From assembly GCF_036898825.1 (NCBI RefSeq), contig NZ_JARUND010000001.1, positions 4,154,001 to 4,218,000 on the forward strand: a stretch of 64,000 nucleotides of DNA. The letters run 5' to 3'. Position numbers and translations under genes: made by a program. Source of the stretch: Streptomyces sp. B21-083. Lineage in GTDB: Bacteria > Actinomycetota > Actinomycetes > Streptomycetales > Streptomycetaceae. Under the pieces are notes generated by a model. It ran no database searches and was not told the origin of the DNA. It was given only the letters and a program-made list of their open reading frames with translations. This document shows, piece by piece, positions 32,843 to 42,565 of this stretch (positions within the stretch are counted from its first letter, which is position 1; every line of letters starts with the position of its first letter).

Positions 32843-35800
32843 TCAGCCGATGCGCGTCAGCTTCTTGTCGAAGCCGGGCTCGGCCAGGTCCTTCTGGAGC
32901 TGTACGGGGACCTTCACGGCGCCGCCGTCGCCGTCGCCCACGGTGAGGGTGCCCACCGCGGTGCCCGCCTTCGCGGAGTGCGGCAGGTCGTCGGCGGCGG
33001 CGAAGGACAACTCGACCTTCCGCCCGGCCCAGCCGATCGCCGTGACGTCCTTCGACAGCACGACCGGTGTCTGCCCGCCGAGCCCGTCGTCGACGTACCC
33101 GACGACGTCACCCTTCTTCAGGATCTTCGACGAGAGCAGTGCCTCGCGGGCGGCGATCATCGCCGTCCGGCTGACGTTGTTGACGGTGTCGATGATCGGC
33201 GCCGTGTGCTGGCCGAGGACCGCGCCGACGACGATGGCCGTCTCCCCGCCGACCTCCTTCGTGGCGGCGAAGAGCAGGTTGCCGCCGGCCGCGCTGGTGG
33301 TGCCGGTCTTGATGCCGATGCCGCCGTCGGCCGGGATGACCTCGTTCCAGTTCCGCCACTTCTTGCCCGTCGGGTCGACCCAGAAGGGCTGGCTGGTGAT
33401 GGCCATCAGGGCCGGCATCTTCACCAACTGGTTGCCCAGCTTCACCTGGTCCTCGGCGGTGGAGACGGTGGTCTCCTTGAGGCCGGAGGCGTCGGTGTAG
33501 GTGGTGTTCTTCATCCCGAGTTCCTTGGCGGTGGCGTTCATCTTCTTGATGAACGCCGCCTCGGTCCCGTCGTCCCAACGCGCCAGCAACCGGGCGATGT
33601 TGTTCGCGGACGGGATCATGACGGCCGACAGCGCCTGCTTCAGGGTGAGGGTGTCGCCCGTCTTGACGGTGTCCAGGGTCGACTCGCCCTTGCCGTCCGT
33701 GTTGTAGCCGCCCTCCTTCTCGGCGGTCGCGTCGATCTTGATCTTCGGACCCTCCTCGCCGACCTTCAGCGGGTGGTCCTTGAGGACGAGGTACGCGGTC
33801 ATGGCCTTGGCGACCGAACCGATGGCGACCGGCTTCTGCTCGCCGAACTTCCCCATGGTCCCGATGCCGTTGACATCCATCCAGCCCTGCCCCTCGGACG
33901 GCCACGGCAGCGCGGCGGCCGTCCCGTCGAAGGTGTAGGAGTCCTTGGCGGTCAGGGTGAGTTCGGGGGCCGGCAGCGGACGCAGAGCCTGTACGACTGC
34001 AAAGACGATCGCCAACAGGATGGCGACCGGCGTCCAGATCTTGACGCGCCGCGCGATCGTCCGCACCGCGGTGTCCCGGGGCGGCGGCGTGTTCGTCAGC
34101 TCGGCGAGCAGATCCAGCGGCGGCAGGGGCGGCAACGGCTGCTGCGTCGTCCGCTCCGGCCCGACCTGCGGGATCGCGGCAGTGGCATCGGCGGGGGTCA
34201 CCTTGGCCGACTGCGCGGCCGGAGCCTTGGCGGGCCCACCGGCAGGCGGAACAGCGGGCGGAGCCTTGGCGGGCCCACCGGCAGGCGGAACAACGGGCGG
34301 CGCCTTACGGGTGGCCGGATCGTCCAGCTGCCTGAGCGCTACGAATTTGCTGGTGCGCTCAGCAACGGACTCACCCTTCTCCTCCGCACCCGAGTCGTCA
34401 GCCTTGGGCTCACCGGCCCCCTTGTCGGCGTGGGCCGGGAGGTCCCCCAGCTTGAGCATCGTCGTCGGCTGATCGACCGCCGGCACGACGGGCGGCCGGG
34501 CAACCTTGAAGACGGCGGTGGGCTGATCGACGGGGGGCTCGGGGGCAGGAGCGTCGGTGGGCTTGTCGGGGCCGGGGGCCGGTTCGGCGTCGGCATCGTC
34601 AGCACCGGCGGCGGAGTTGCCGCCGTCATTGGCGTCGGCCTCCGCGTCGGACTCGGGCCCCGAATCGGCCGCGCTCCCGGACTGGGCACCGGTGCCGGAC
34701 TCGGACTTGGTCCCGGACTCGGACTTGGCGCCGCCCACGTTCTCGGCCCCGGCTCCGTCTACGGAACCGGACTTGGGCGTGGGCTCGGACGCGGGCTCGG
34801 TCTTCGGCTGGGACCTGGCTCCCGACCCAGAGCCGGGCCCGGTCCCGGTGACGGGCGAAGACGTAGACATAGACGCTGTGCCGGTTCCGGCGGCCGTACC
34901 AGTGCCGGACTTGGTTTCCGGCGCGGACTCGGCGCTGTTCACGCTCCCGGACCTCGCGCCGACGGCAGAGCCGGACTTGGGCTCGGTCTTCGCCCCGGAG
35001 CCGGCCCCGGCGCCGGTGCTGGGCGCAGACGCGGGCGCGGTGTCGGCCCCGGTTGCCATCCCCGTACCGGACTTGGCTTCCGGCGCGGACTCGGCGCTGT
35101 TCACGCTCCCGGACCTCGCGCCGACGGCAGAGCCGGACTTGGGCTCGGTCTTCGCCCCGGAGCCGGCCCCGGCGCCGGTGCTGGGCGCAGACGCGGGCGC
35201 GGTGTCGGCCCCGGTTGCCTTCCCCGTGCCGGACTTGGCTTCCGGCGCGGACCCGTTGCCTGTTGCCGCCTTCTGCTTCTCGGCCCCGGCGAGGGGTGCC
35301 GTGCCGGACGCGGACGTCGGAGCGGTATCGGCCCCGATTGCGGTTCCGGCGGCGGACTCGGACCTGGTTTTCGGCGCGGGATCGCTGCCGGTTTCCGGGT
35401 TCTGGTTCTCTTCCGGTTCGCTCTTCCGGGTGCTCTCCGGCTCGGAGGAGACCTCGGCGGCGTCGGCGGATGCCCCGTCAATGGCCTCAGGGGCCGCCTC
35501 TGCGGCCTCGGGGGGCTCGCCTGGCCCTGCGACGCCTGCGGCACCCGCCGCGGGCTTCTCGTCGCCCTCAGGGGCGTCGGCCGGAGTCTCCGCGTCCGGG
35601 GTCGGGTTGGCGTCCGCATCGGGGCCGGGCTTCTTGGCGGCACCCTCGACGCCCTCGTTCTCGCCCTCGCCCTCGTCCGCGCCGGAGACCCACGCGGCCA
35701 CCGCCGCACGCAACCGGGTGCTGCCCGTGCCGTCGGTACCGCCGGCCGAGCCGGACTCGGCGGCCTCCGCCGCGGCCTCGGGCTCGCTCTCCGCCTCCGG

Positions 35801-36055
35801 GGCCGTGTCCGCCGTACTCACGTCATCGGCGGAGCCGCCCGCGTCCGCCGGGAGTTGCGGCCGCTGGAACACCCGTGTCGCCATGTCCACGCCACCGCGC
35901 GCCGGGGACTCCCGGTCCCGGGCCACCGCGAGCCGTGGGTCACGGGCCCCGGCGCCTGATTCACCCCTGGCCCCGGGAACCGGACCCGCGCTCCCCGACG
36001 TCGGGTCTTCCGACGACTCGCGCTGCTTCGACCTGTCGGGGGACTCGCCCGCCAC
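32843..36055 (-). CDS. D-alanyl-D-alanine carboxypeptidase (S11) with long low-complexity N-terminal region
   Basis: A 1,070-residue membrane-anchored penicillin-binding enzyme. GTG at 36055 has AAGGAGG six bases ahead and gives VAGESPDRSKQ, so longer starts are rejected. Residues about 1-670 are a cytoplasmic acidic and Ala/Ser/Gly-rich tail including a 54-residue tandem repeat. One membrane helix follows (WTPVAILLAIVFAVVQAL, about residue 680). The catalytic domain has SxxK in GSVAKAMTAYL, SxN in IPSANNIARLL and KTG in GIKTGTTSAAG. It trims the pentapeptide stem of peptidoglycan outside the membrane. The tail is far longer than in most S11 enzymes. Confidence 0.92.
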   Translation of the reverse strand: MAGESPDRSKQRESSEDPTSGSAGPVPGARGESGAGARDPRLAVARDRESPARGGVDMATRVFQRPQLPADAGGSADDVSTADTAPEAESEPEAAAEAAESGSAGGTDGTGSTRLRAAVAAWVSGADEGEGENEGVEGAAKKPGPDADANPTPDAETPADAPEGDEKPAAGAAGVAGPGEPPEAAEAAPEAIDGASADAAEVSSEPESTRKSEPEENQNPETGSDPAPKTRSESAAGTAIGADTAPTSASGTAPLAGAEKQKAATGNGSAPEAKSGTGKATGADTAPASAPSTGAGAGSGAKTEPKSGSAVGARSGSVNSAESAPEAKSGTGMATGADTAPASAPSTGAGAGSGAKTEPKSGSAVGARSGSVNSAESAPETKSGTGTAAGTGTASMSTSSPVTGTGPGSGSGARSQPKTEPASEPTPKSGSVDGAGAENVGGAKSESGTKSESGTGAQSGSAADSGPESDAEADANDGGNSAAGADDADAEPAPGPDKPTDAPAPEPPVDQPTAVFKVARPPVVPAVDQPTTMLKLGDLPAHADKGAGEPKADDSGAEEKGESVAERTSKFVALRQLDDPATRKAPPVVPPAGGPAKAPPAVPPAGGPAKAPAAQSAKVTPADATAAIPQVGPERTTQQPLPPLPPLDLLAELTNTPPPRDTAVRTIARRVKIWTPVAILLAIVFAVVQALRPLPAPELTLTAKDSYTFDGTAAALPWPSEGQGWMDVNGIGTMGKFGEQKPVAIGSVAKAMTAYLVLKDHPLKVGEEGPKIKIDATAEKEGGYNTDGKGESTLDTVKTGDTLTLKQALSAVMIPSANNIARLLARWDDGTEAAFIKKMNATAKELGMKNTTYTDASGLKETTVSTAEDQVKLGNQLVKMPALMAITSQPFWVDPTGKKWRNWNEVIPADGGIGIKTGTTSAAGGNLLFAATKEVGGETAIVVGAVLGQHTAPIIDTVNNVSRTAMIAAREALLSSKILKKGDVVGYVDDGLGGQTPVVLSKDVTAIGWAGRKVELSFAAADDLPHSAKAGTAVGTLTVGDGDGGAVKVPVQLQKDLAEPGFDKKLTRIG
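34905..35240. repeat. 162-bp in-frame tandem repeat in the carboxypeptidase tail
   Basis: A segment beginning GTTCACGCTCCCGGACC at 34937 recurs at 35099, exactly 162 bp apart, with nearly identical sequence over about 120 bp. It is a multiple of 3 and duplicates 54 residues of the low-complexity tail (GAGAGSGAKTEPKSG and neighbours). A degenerate third start follows. Confidence 0.85.
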
Positions 36056-36288
36056 CGATGCCTCCTTGATGCGCCGCACGCTCACCGTGCGTGTACCGAA
36101 CCGTGGACCGTCAATCGCCGCCCGGACGACACTGTCCGAACCGCCTACCAGTGTCCTGTGCGCGACCTTGACTCCTGAGGTAGACGAGAACGACATACCT
36201 ACTGGTTCCACAACGAACCGGTCACGCCCTCTCGACAGATGAATGTGAGAGGGGTCACCCTGTCATTCATCCACGCGGGGAGGCATGG

Positions 36289-37044
36289 ATGGGCAGGAGC
36301 CGCAGATCAATTCCGGAAGAGCTTCTACTGCTGGCGTTGGACCCGGCCACGGGTACCACCGCACAGCCGCAGTCGCTCGACCTCGGTCTGGCCGGAGCAC
36401 AGCTAGTGGAGCTGGCGATGGCCGGACGGATAGCCCCGGACGGGGATCGTATCGCCGTGGTCGTTCCACGGCCGACTGGAGATCCAACACTGGACAGTGC
36501 GTTGGAACTGCTTCGCCGACGCGGAGCACCCGTACGCGCGGTCAACTGGATTGGCGGGCCCCGCCTGGGGCTGCGTCAGACCTACCTCTCGCATCTCGAG
36601 CGGTGCGGCATGGTGCATGCCGTGGCGGGACAGATGTGCGGGGTGCTGCCGACAACTCGCTACCAGGCGACGGACACGGAGATCAGCCGGGAGATCAGAG
36701 CCCGACTGGACACCGCCATCCGCACCGGCGTCCCGCCGGACCCGCGGACGGCAGCGCTCGCCGCCCTGGCCCATGCGGTCGGTCTCGGCAAGCACCTGTA
36801 TCCGGGTAACGAGGGACGTTCGTCCCGCTCCCGGCTGCGGGACCTGATCCGGCACGACCCCATGGGCGGTCTGGTGGCCCACGCTGTCATGGACGTGCAG
36901 AACGGCGTCGCGGTCCAGCCGCGCCGCAGCCCGGCACCGGCCGGCCGTCAGGCCACCCCGGGAGCCAGGCCAGCACCGGAGCCCGCACGCGGCGTTCCGA
37001 TGCAGCCGCACCGCGGATCCATGGCGCGCGCCGTGGCTCACTGA
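36289..37044 (+). CDS. GOLPH3/VPS74-like protein
   Basis: A 251-residue protein whose start IPEELLLLALDPATG, then AGAQLVELAMAGRI, fits the GOLPH3 (GPP34) helical family found in many Streptomyces. The eukaryotic members bind PI4P; the bacterial role is unknown. GGGGAGG lies five bases before the ATG. The last 50 residues are Pro/Arg-rich and probably disordered. It is divergent from the carboxypeptidase across 233 bp. Confidence 0.85.
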   Translation: MGRSRRSIPEELLLLALDPATGTTAQPQSLDLGLAGAQLVELAMAGRIAPDGDRIAVVVPRPTGDPTLDSALELLRRRGAPVRAVNWIGGPRLGLRQTYLSHLERCGMVHAVAGQMCGVLPTTRYQATDTEISREIRARLDTAIRTGVPPDPRTAALAALAHAVGLGKHLYPGNEGRSSRSRLRDLIRHDPMGGLVAHAVMDVQNGVAVQPRRSPAPAGRQATPGARPAPEPARGVPMQPHRGSMARAVAH

Positions 37045-37575
37045 GCCGCAGTCCCACGGCGAACGCCCGGTCCACGAGGCACCCGTACGACCCCGCACGA
37101 CCTCGCACCACCCCGTACGACTCGCACGCGCACCACGCAGGACCTCAACAGCGCCGCACCGCAGTCCCCAAGACCGGTTCGGGAGCCGTCGGCCCGCGCG
37201 GGTCGGTGAGGGACCGTAAGGATGTCCGCACGGACTCCGACACGGCCCTCACCGCCCCGCGCGGCCGCATGTCCGGGACCGGACACCCGGCCCGAAGTGC
37301 CACGCACCCGACGGGCGCACGACCGGTCGGACGGCCGGGCACAGAGCGGGCATCCGGCACATGGCGTCCGGCACATGCGTGTCCGGAGGCGTCCGGACAC
37401 GGGCCCGGCAGGATAAGCGGAATCCGCCGAACTGGCGTGTACCGCGCGCATATCTCCCGTCTCGGCATCGCATATCCGCAGTTTCCCAGCGGTACCACGC
37501 ACCTTGGTGGCAGTCTGCTCAACAGCAGATACGGAAAGTGGCAAGTACAGGCACGCAGCCGGAGGTGCACGTCCC
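37045..37575. other. 531-bp gap before the DUF5753 regulator
   Basis: No convincing gene is seen on either strand. The sequence is rich in short CACGA and CCGTACGA words (37075-37135). The ribosome site GGAGGT of the downstream regulator is at 37561. Any promoter is not obvious. Confidence 0.5.
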
Positions 37576-38433
37576 ATGGCGTCCAACGTCAATCCCACCG
37601 TCAGGCGACGCCGACTCGGCCAGGAGTTGCGCAGGCTGCGCGAACAGAAGGGCATGACGGCCGAAGAGGTCGCCGAGCGGCTGCTGGTCTCCCAGTCGAA
37701 GATCAGCAGGCTGGAGAACGGCCGCCGCAGCATCAGTCAGCGCGATGTCCGCGACCTGTGCGGGGTGTACGAGGTCGAGGACCAGCGGATGGTCGACTCC
37801 CTGATGGAGATGGCCAAGGACTCCCGACAGCAAGGCTGGTGGCACGCGTTCGGGGACGTCCCGTACAGCGTGTACATCGGACTGGAGACGGACGCGGCGT
37901 CACTGCGCGTCTACGACCCCCAGGTCATCCCGGGGCTGTTGCAGACCCGTCCGTACGCGGAGGCGCTCATCACGGGCGCGCTCCCGGAGACGGCCTCCAG
38001 CGACATCGACAACCGCGTCCAGGTCAGGCTGCGTCGGCAGGAACGAATCACCGCGGTGGAGAACCCGCTGCGCCTGTGGACGGTGCTCGACGAGGCGGCG
38101 CTGCGCCGGCTCGTGGGCAACAAGCTGCTGATGCGGGAGCAGTTGGAGTCCCTGGTCGAACAGTCGCAGCTGCCGCACGTCACGGTGCAGGTCATCCCCT
38201 TCGAGATGGGGGCTCATCCGGGCCTCAACGGCCAGTACGCGATCCTGGAGTTCCCCGACGCGGCCGATTCCAGCGTGGTCTACATCGAGGGCGTCACCAG
38301 CGACCTGTATCTGGAGAAGGCGCAGGACGTTCAGAAGTACAGCGTCATGTACGAACACTTGCGGGCACAGGCCCTGAACGTGGACCAATCCCGGCAATTC
38401 ATCGCGGACTTGGCGAAAGAGTACGCACGCTGA
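37576..38433 (+). CDS. XRE-family HTH regulator with DUF5753 domain
   Basis: A 285-residue regulator of the WhiJ-like class. The HTH is at about residues 13-70 (LGQELRRLREQKGMTAEEVA, then SKISRLENGRRSIS). The rest is a DUF5753 ligand-sensing domain (YDPQVIPGLLQTRPYAEALI, WTVLDEAALRR, YIEGVTSDLYLE). GGAGGT lies nine bases before the ATG. As usual for this family, a small DUF397 gene follows on the same strand (229 bp downstream); such pairs are linked to developmental control in Streptomyces. Confidence 0.93.
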   Translation: MASNVNPTVRRRRLGQELRRLREQKGMTAEEVAERLLVSQSKISRLENGRRSISQRDVRDLCGVYEVEDQRMVDSLMEMAKDSRQQGWWHAFGDVPYSVYIGLETDAASLRVYDPQVIPGLLQTRPYAEALITGALPETASSDIDNRVQVRLRRQERITAVENPLRLWTVLDEAALRRLVGNKLLMREQLESLVEQSQLPHVTVQVIPFEMGAHPGLNGQYAILEFPDAADSSVVYIEGVTSDLYLEKAQDVQKYSVMYEHLRAQALNVDQSRQFIADLAKEYAR

Positions 38434-38662
38434 CGCCCTGGAGAAGCAAGGGCCGCACATTACACCTCCGCATCACGCCAGTGGAAGACCCGGCTGGTAT
38501 ATGCCACCCGGTCGAGTGAACGGTTGGTCCGCATAAGGGCGTTGGCGAGTAGCGTCGATCAGGCCATCGAGGAACAACGTTGGCGCAAACCGTGCCGAGG
38601 GCTCCGCAGGGTGCCCTCCGGTCGGCGACAGCAACTCACCCCCTGGTCAAAGCGGAGCGAAC

Positions 38663-38872
38663 ATGGCAATTCAGCAAGGCGCCACGAGCACCTGGACGAA
38701 GTCCTCGTACTCCACGGGCAACGGCGCGTGTGTCGAGGTCAAGTCCCCGGTCCTCGCGGCGATGTCGGTCCGGGACTCCAAGGTCCCGTCAGGTCCGACG
38801 CTGGCTTTCCCGGCCGACTCATGGAACTCGTTCGTGGCAGAGATCAGCCGGGGAGCGTCCGACCTCATCTGA
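38663..38872 (+). CDS. DUF397 protein
   Basis: A 69-residue protein with the DUF397 pattern: TWTKSSYSTGNGACVEVK, then VRDSKVPSGPTLAFPADSW and F-A-I at the end. Members are small partners, often antagonists, of DUF5753 regulators such as the one upstream. GGAG lies nearby before the ATG at 38663. No cysteine cluster or signal is seen. Confidence 0.92.
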   Translation: MAIQQGATSTWTKSSYSTGNGACVEVKSPVLAAMSVRDSKVPSGPTLAFPADSWNSFVAEISRGASDLI

Positions 38873-38915
38873 TGCTTCACCGCCACTTCTCACAACTCCA
38901 TAAGCAGCACAGGAA

Positions 38916-38956
38916 GAGCCCTCTCGACTGGCCCGCCGTCCTGGCCGAGGGGGCTC
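38916..38956. terminator. Hairpin between convergent DUF397 and EthD-like genes
   Basis: GAGCCCTCTCG pairs with CGAGGGGGCTC (11 bp, one G-T pair), about 45 bp after the DUF397 stop codon. It could serve both directions. Confidence 0.55.
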
Positions 38957-38998
38957 GGCCATGCCCGGCCGGCCCCGGCCACCCTCAGCCGCCCAGAG

Positions 38999-39919
38999 TC
39001 ACCTGAGCTGGTCCACGTACAGATCCGTCCCCGGCACCGTGGGGACGAACGGCGCCACCAACTCCACCCGCCCCAGGCCCCCTTCACCGACCGCCTCCCC
39101 TAGTCCCGTGAAGTGCGCCTCCCAGCAGTCCCGTGGATCCGCCTCCAGGAACCACAGCAGCGTCAGCCGTACGTCCACGCCCTCGACCTGCTTCACGTAC
39201 GTCATCCGGTCACCGGGCAGCGGGGTCGGGTGGAAGACGGTGACCATCGCGGCAGGCGACCCGGCCAGCTTCCCGGGCAGGTACCGGGTCCGCAGCCACT
39301 CCAGCAACTCCCCCCGCGCCTCCGGGGTTTCGGCGTCGACGACCTGCAACACCAGGCCCGCGTACGGGTGGTCGAGGGCGTGGAAGTCACGGGGGCCGGT
39401 GTCGCCGTCCCGGTAGACCGTCGTCTCGTGGTCCTGGAACGCGGTGAAGACGTGGGTACGGTCCTGACAGACGCGGTCGTCTCGATTCAGCCGTTTGTTG
39501 ATGCCGACGGTCCAGCGCATGTGGTCGGCGTAACGGCCCTGCGTGATCCAGTAGGTGGAGAGGTAGCAGCCCGCCGTGACCGGCTGCGCCACCGCCGACT
39601 TCTCGGGGTAGCGCAGGAGTTGGAGGTCCCGGGTCGCGACCCAGCGACGGCCGGAGAACATCCAGGGCATGGCCATCGCGCCGGCGATGTAGTGATCATC
39701 CTCGTACCAGCGGTTGTACGCGTGCTCGTGCCCCGGGTGCGGCTCGACCATGGTGATGAGCGCGTGGCCCGGGTGGACACCGTACGGGCCGAGGGCCGCG
39801 AGTTCGGCGTACACCTCGCTGCGGGTCTCCTCAGCCGTTCCATTCGCGACCTTCCCGTTGCCAGCCCTCTCGTTCGCGACCGTTCCCTTCCCGGCCGTTC
39901 CCTTCTTGTCCATTCCCAT
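38999..39919 (-). CDS. Hypothetical protein with EthD/NIPSNAP-like repeats
   Basis: A roughly 306-residue protein. I chose the ATG at 39919 (GGAGAGGGG ahead); another at 39913 is equally possible. The first 30 residues are low-complexity (Lys, Gly, Asn, Ala). The body has EPHPGHEHAYNRWYEDDHYI near residue 60, like the dimeric alpha-beta barrel EthD group, and a second half ending LLWFLEADPRDCWEAHF. Function is unknown. It is divergent from the SDR gene, and the pair shares an operator-like dyad. Confidence 0.6.
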   Translation of the reverse strand: MGMDKKGTAGKGTVANERAGNGKVANGTAEETRSEVYAELAALGPYGVHPGHALITMVEPHPGHEHAYNRWYEDDHYIAGAMAMPWMFSGRRWVATRDLQLLRYPEKSAVAQPVTAGCYLSTYWITQGRYADHMRWTVGINKRLNRDDRVCQDRTHVFTAFQDHETTVYRDGDTGPRDFHALDHPYAGLVLQVVDAETPEARGELLEWLRTRYLPGKLAGSPAAMVTVFHPTPLPGDRMTYVKQVEGVDVRLTLLWFLEADPRDCWEAHFTGLGEAVGEGGLGRVELVAPFVPTVPGTDLYVDQLR

Positions 39920-39970
39920 CCCCTCTCCTCCTCTTCCTTCCTCTTCCTTCCTCCTTCGGACGCCCATACT

Positions 39971-39985
39971 CTGACGCTCCGTCAG
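39971..39985. promoter_or_regulatory. CTGACG-N3-CGTCAG dyad in a divergent promoter
   Basis: CTGACG and CGTCAG form a perfect 6-bp inverted repeat around 3 bp, midway between the EthD-like and SDR genes. It resembles TetR-family operators; no TetR gene is adjacent. Confidence 0.5.
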
Positions 39986-40014
39986 GTAATCCGCCAGAGT
40001 CGAGGAGGGCTTCG

Positions 40015-40800
40015 ATGTCGCTGCTCACAGGGAAGACCGTGGTCGTCTCCGGTGTCGGGGCCGGGCTGGGGCGTCAGGTCGTGGCGGCTGTCCTGCGGGA
40101 CGGGGGGAACGTCGTGCTCGGGGCGCGTACCGAGGTGCACCTCGTGAAGACCGTCGCCGAGCTGGATCCGGACGGGGCTCGGACTGCGTACCGGTCGACC
40201 GACATCACCGACGAGGGTCAGTGTCAGGCGCTGGCCGCGCTGGCGTGCGAGCGGTTCGGGCGGATCGACGGGGCCGTCCATGTCGCCGCCTGGGACAGCT
40301 ACTTCGGGGGGATCGAGGACGCGGACTTCGAGAGCTGGGCGGGTGTCGTCGACGTGAACCTGCTGGGCACGCTGCGGATGACGCGGGCCTGTCTGCCGGC
40401 GCTGAAGGAGCGGGGCGGGAGCGTGGTGTTCATCGGGACGCAGTCCGCCGTGGCCGCGCCCTCACAGGTGCGGCAGGCCGCGTACGCCGCCTCCAAGGGG
40501 GCGTTGACGAGCGCGATGTACTCACTGGCCCGGGAGCTGGGACCGCACCGGATACGGGTCAACACCGTGCTGCCGGGGTGGATGTGGGGGCCGCCGGTGG
40601 AGGCGTACGTGCGGTTCACGGCTCAGGGGGAGGGGGTGCCGGAGACCGAGGTGCGGCGGCGGCTCGCGGAGCGCATGGCGTTGCCCGAGCTGGCCACGGA
40701 CGGGGATGTCGCGGACGCTGTGGTGTTCCTGGCTTCGGAACGCGCTCGGGCCATCACCGGACAGTCTTTGCTGGTGAACGCGGGTGAGCTGATGCGGTAG
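40015..40800 (+). CDS. Short-chain dehydrogenase/reductase
   Basis: A 261-residue SDR. The nucleotide-binding turn is VSGVGAGLGRQV (a variant of TGxxxGxG). Catalytic Ser lies in FIGTQSAVAAP and the YxxxK pair in YAASKGAL. LPGWMWGPPVEAYV and the end ITGQSLLVNAGELM are also typical. It oxidises or reduces a hydroxyl/keto group with NAD(P); the substrate is unknown. GAGGAGGG precedes the ATG. Divergence from the EthD-like gene hints at a shared degradation or modification step. Confidence 0.92.
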   Translation: MSLLTGKTVVVSGVGAGLGRQVVAAVLRDGGNVVLGARTEVHLVKTVAELDPDGARTAYRSTDITDEGQCQALAALACERFGRIDGAVHVAAWDSYFGGIEDADFESWAGVVDVNLLGTLRMTRACLPALKERGGSVVFIGTQSAVAAPSQVRQAAYAASKGALTSAMYSLARELGPHRIRVNTVLPGWMWGPPVEAYVRFTAQGEGVPETEVRRRLAERMALPELATDGDVADAVVFLASERARAITGQSLLVNAGELMR

Positions 40801-40984
40801 CTGATATTCCGCCAATCTTTCAGTGGTCGCGCTGAGTTCATGGACATGAACCGAGGTCAGTGCGGCGAACTTCTTTACTCCCTCTTGACCATACGGGCTG
40901 TTGTCGCTGCCATGCCAGCGAATCGACGATGAGCGGGCGCTCGACACCCCGCTCGACCAGCTCGACGCCCCTGGGAGGGAGCAC

Positions 40985-42565
40985 ATGAACGGTCTCGACT
41001 GGACCGTGCTCATCGCGTACTTCGGTGTGATGGTCGCCATCGGTGTCTGGTCCCACAAACGGGTCGACAACGTCAGCGACTTCTTCACCGCGGGCGGGAA
41101 GATGCCCTGGTGGCTGTCCGGCATCTCCCATCACATGTCCGGATACAGCGCGGTGATGTTCACGGGTTACGCCGGTATCGCGTACACGTACGGCGTCACG
41201 TCCTTCGTCACCTGGTCCTTCCCCATCGCCCTCGGCATCGCCATCGGCTCCAAGCTGTTCGCGCCGCGCATCAACCGGCTGCGCTCCCGGCTCCATGTGG
41301 CGTCCCCGTTGGAGTACCTGAAGAACCGGTACGACCTGAAGACACAGCAGGCGCTGGCCTGGTCCGGGATGCTGCTGAAGATCGTGGACGTGGGCGCCAA
41401 GTGGGCCGCCATCGCGACCCTGTTGTCCGTCTTCACCGGGATGTCCCTCAACCAGGGCATCCTCATCACCGGCGCGATCACCGCCGTCTACTGCACGATC
41501 GGCGGTCTCTGGGCCGACGCGCTCACGGAGTTGGGGCAGTTCGTCATCCAACTCCTCGCCGGTATCGCGATGTTCGTGGCCGTCGTCAGCAAACTCGACG
41601 ACCACGGAGGGTTCTTCGGGGTCTGGGACGACCCCGCGCTGCAGGGCCACGGGAAGCCGCTGGTGGGTCCGTACGGCACGGTCTTCCTGCTCGCGTTCCT
41701 CTTCATCAAGCTGTTCGAGTACAACGGCGGCATGCTCAACCAGGCGCAGCGGTACATGGCCACGGCCACTCCCCGGGAGGCCGAGCGGTCCGCGCGGCTG
41801 TCGGCGATCCTGTGGCTGGTCTGGCCGTCGGTGCTGTTCTTCCCGATGTGGATGTCCCCGCTGCTGGTCCAGTCGCAGAAGCCGGACGGTTCCGACTCCT
41901 ACGCCCTGATGACCGAACAGCTGCTGCCGCACGGGTTGTTGGGGCTCGTCATCGTCGGTTTCTTCTCCCACACGATGGCCATGTGCTCGTCCGACGCGAA
42001 CGCCATCGCCGCCGTCTTCACCCGGGACGTCGCGCCGGTGGTCTGGAAGCGGGCGCGGACCTGGACGGACTCGTCGGGGCTGGTCGCGGCGCGGGTGACG
42101 ACGGTCGTCTTCCTCGGGCTGTCGATGGCCGCGGCGACGCAGGTCAACTCCCCCGCGTTCAAGGACATCATCACGGTCGTCATCAAGTGGGTGGCAGGCC
42201 TGATGGGTCCGATGGCGATTCCGATGATGCTGGGCCTGCTGCGGCCGTTCCGCCGGTCGGGGCCGACGGCGGCGCTGGGCAGTTGGTCGATGGGGCTGCT
42301 GGCCTTCTGGCTGGTGAACTACCCGATCAACTGGAGCGTGGACGGCGGGGTGCCGCTCCAGTACCAGGTGTCGATCCCGCTGGCCGTGTCGCTGGTGCTC
42401 TACATCCTGATCGGCTTCCTGCGGCCCGAGGACACGCCGGAGCGGTTGGCGATCATCGAGACCGTGAACACGGACGGGGACGACGACACCACCTCGGTCC
42501 GGGTGTCCGTCCCCACCCCGGAGCCGGCGGACGCGACGCCGGGGAAGGGCTGGACGAAGGACTGA
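40985..42565 (+). CDS. Sodium:solute symporter (SSS family)
   Basis: A 526-residue membrane symporter. GGGAGGGAGC precedes the ATG at 40985, so longer starts are rejected. About 13-14 helices follow: VLIAYFGVMVAIGVW first, then SGYSAVMFTGYAGIAYTYG (substrate/Na+ region), YLKNRYDLKTQQ, and KLFEYNGGMLNQAQRYMAT. The pattern is closest to Na+/sugar (SglT-like) members, so a sugar or polyol is likely, driven by sodium. It is not in an operon; its stop codon lies in a 9-bp tandem repeat. Confidence 0.9.
   Translation: MNGLDWTVLIAYFGVMVAIGVWSHKRVDNVSDFFTAGGKMPWWLSGISHHMSGYSAVMFTGYAGIAYTYGVTSFVTWSFPIALGIAIGSKLFAPRINRLRSRLHVASPLEYLKNRYDLKTQQALAWSGMLLKIVDVGAKWAAIATLLSVFTGMSLNQGILITGAITAVYCTIGGLWADALTELGQFVIQLLAGIAMFVAVVSKLDDHGGFFGVWDDPALQGHGKPLVGPYGTVFLLAFLFIKLFEYNGGMLNQAQRYMATATPREAERSARLSAILWLVWPSVLFFPMWMSPLLVQSQKPDGSDSYALMTEQLLPHGLLGLVIVGFFSHTMAMCSSDANAIAAVFTRDVAPVVWKRARTWTDSSGLVAARVTTVVFLGLSMAAATQVNSPAFKDIITVVIKWVAGLMGPMAIPMMLGLLRPFRRSGPTAALGSWSMGLLAFWLVNYPINWSVDGGVPLQYQVSIPLAVSLVLYILIGFLRPEDTPERLAIIETVNTDGDDDTTSVRVSVPTPEPADATPGKGWTKD

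Noticed and set aside
34557..36242. Plus-strand open frame opposite the carboxypeptidase tail
   Set aside because: Its Pro/Ala/Asp repeats mirror the low-complexity tail on the minus strand; the minus-strand gene has a strong ribosome site and ends in catalytic motifs.
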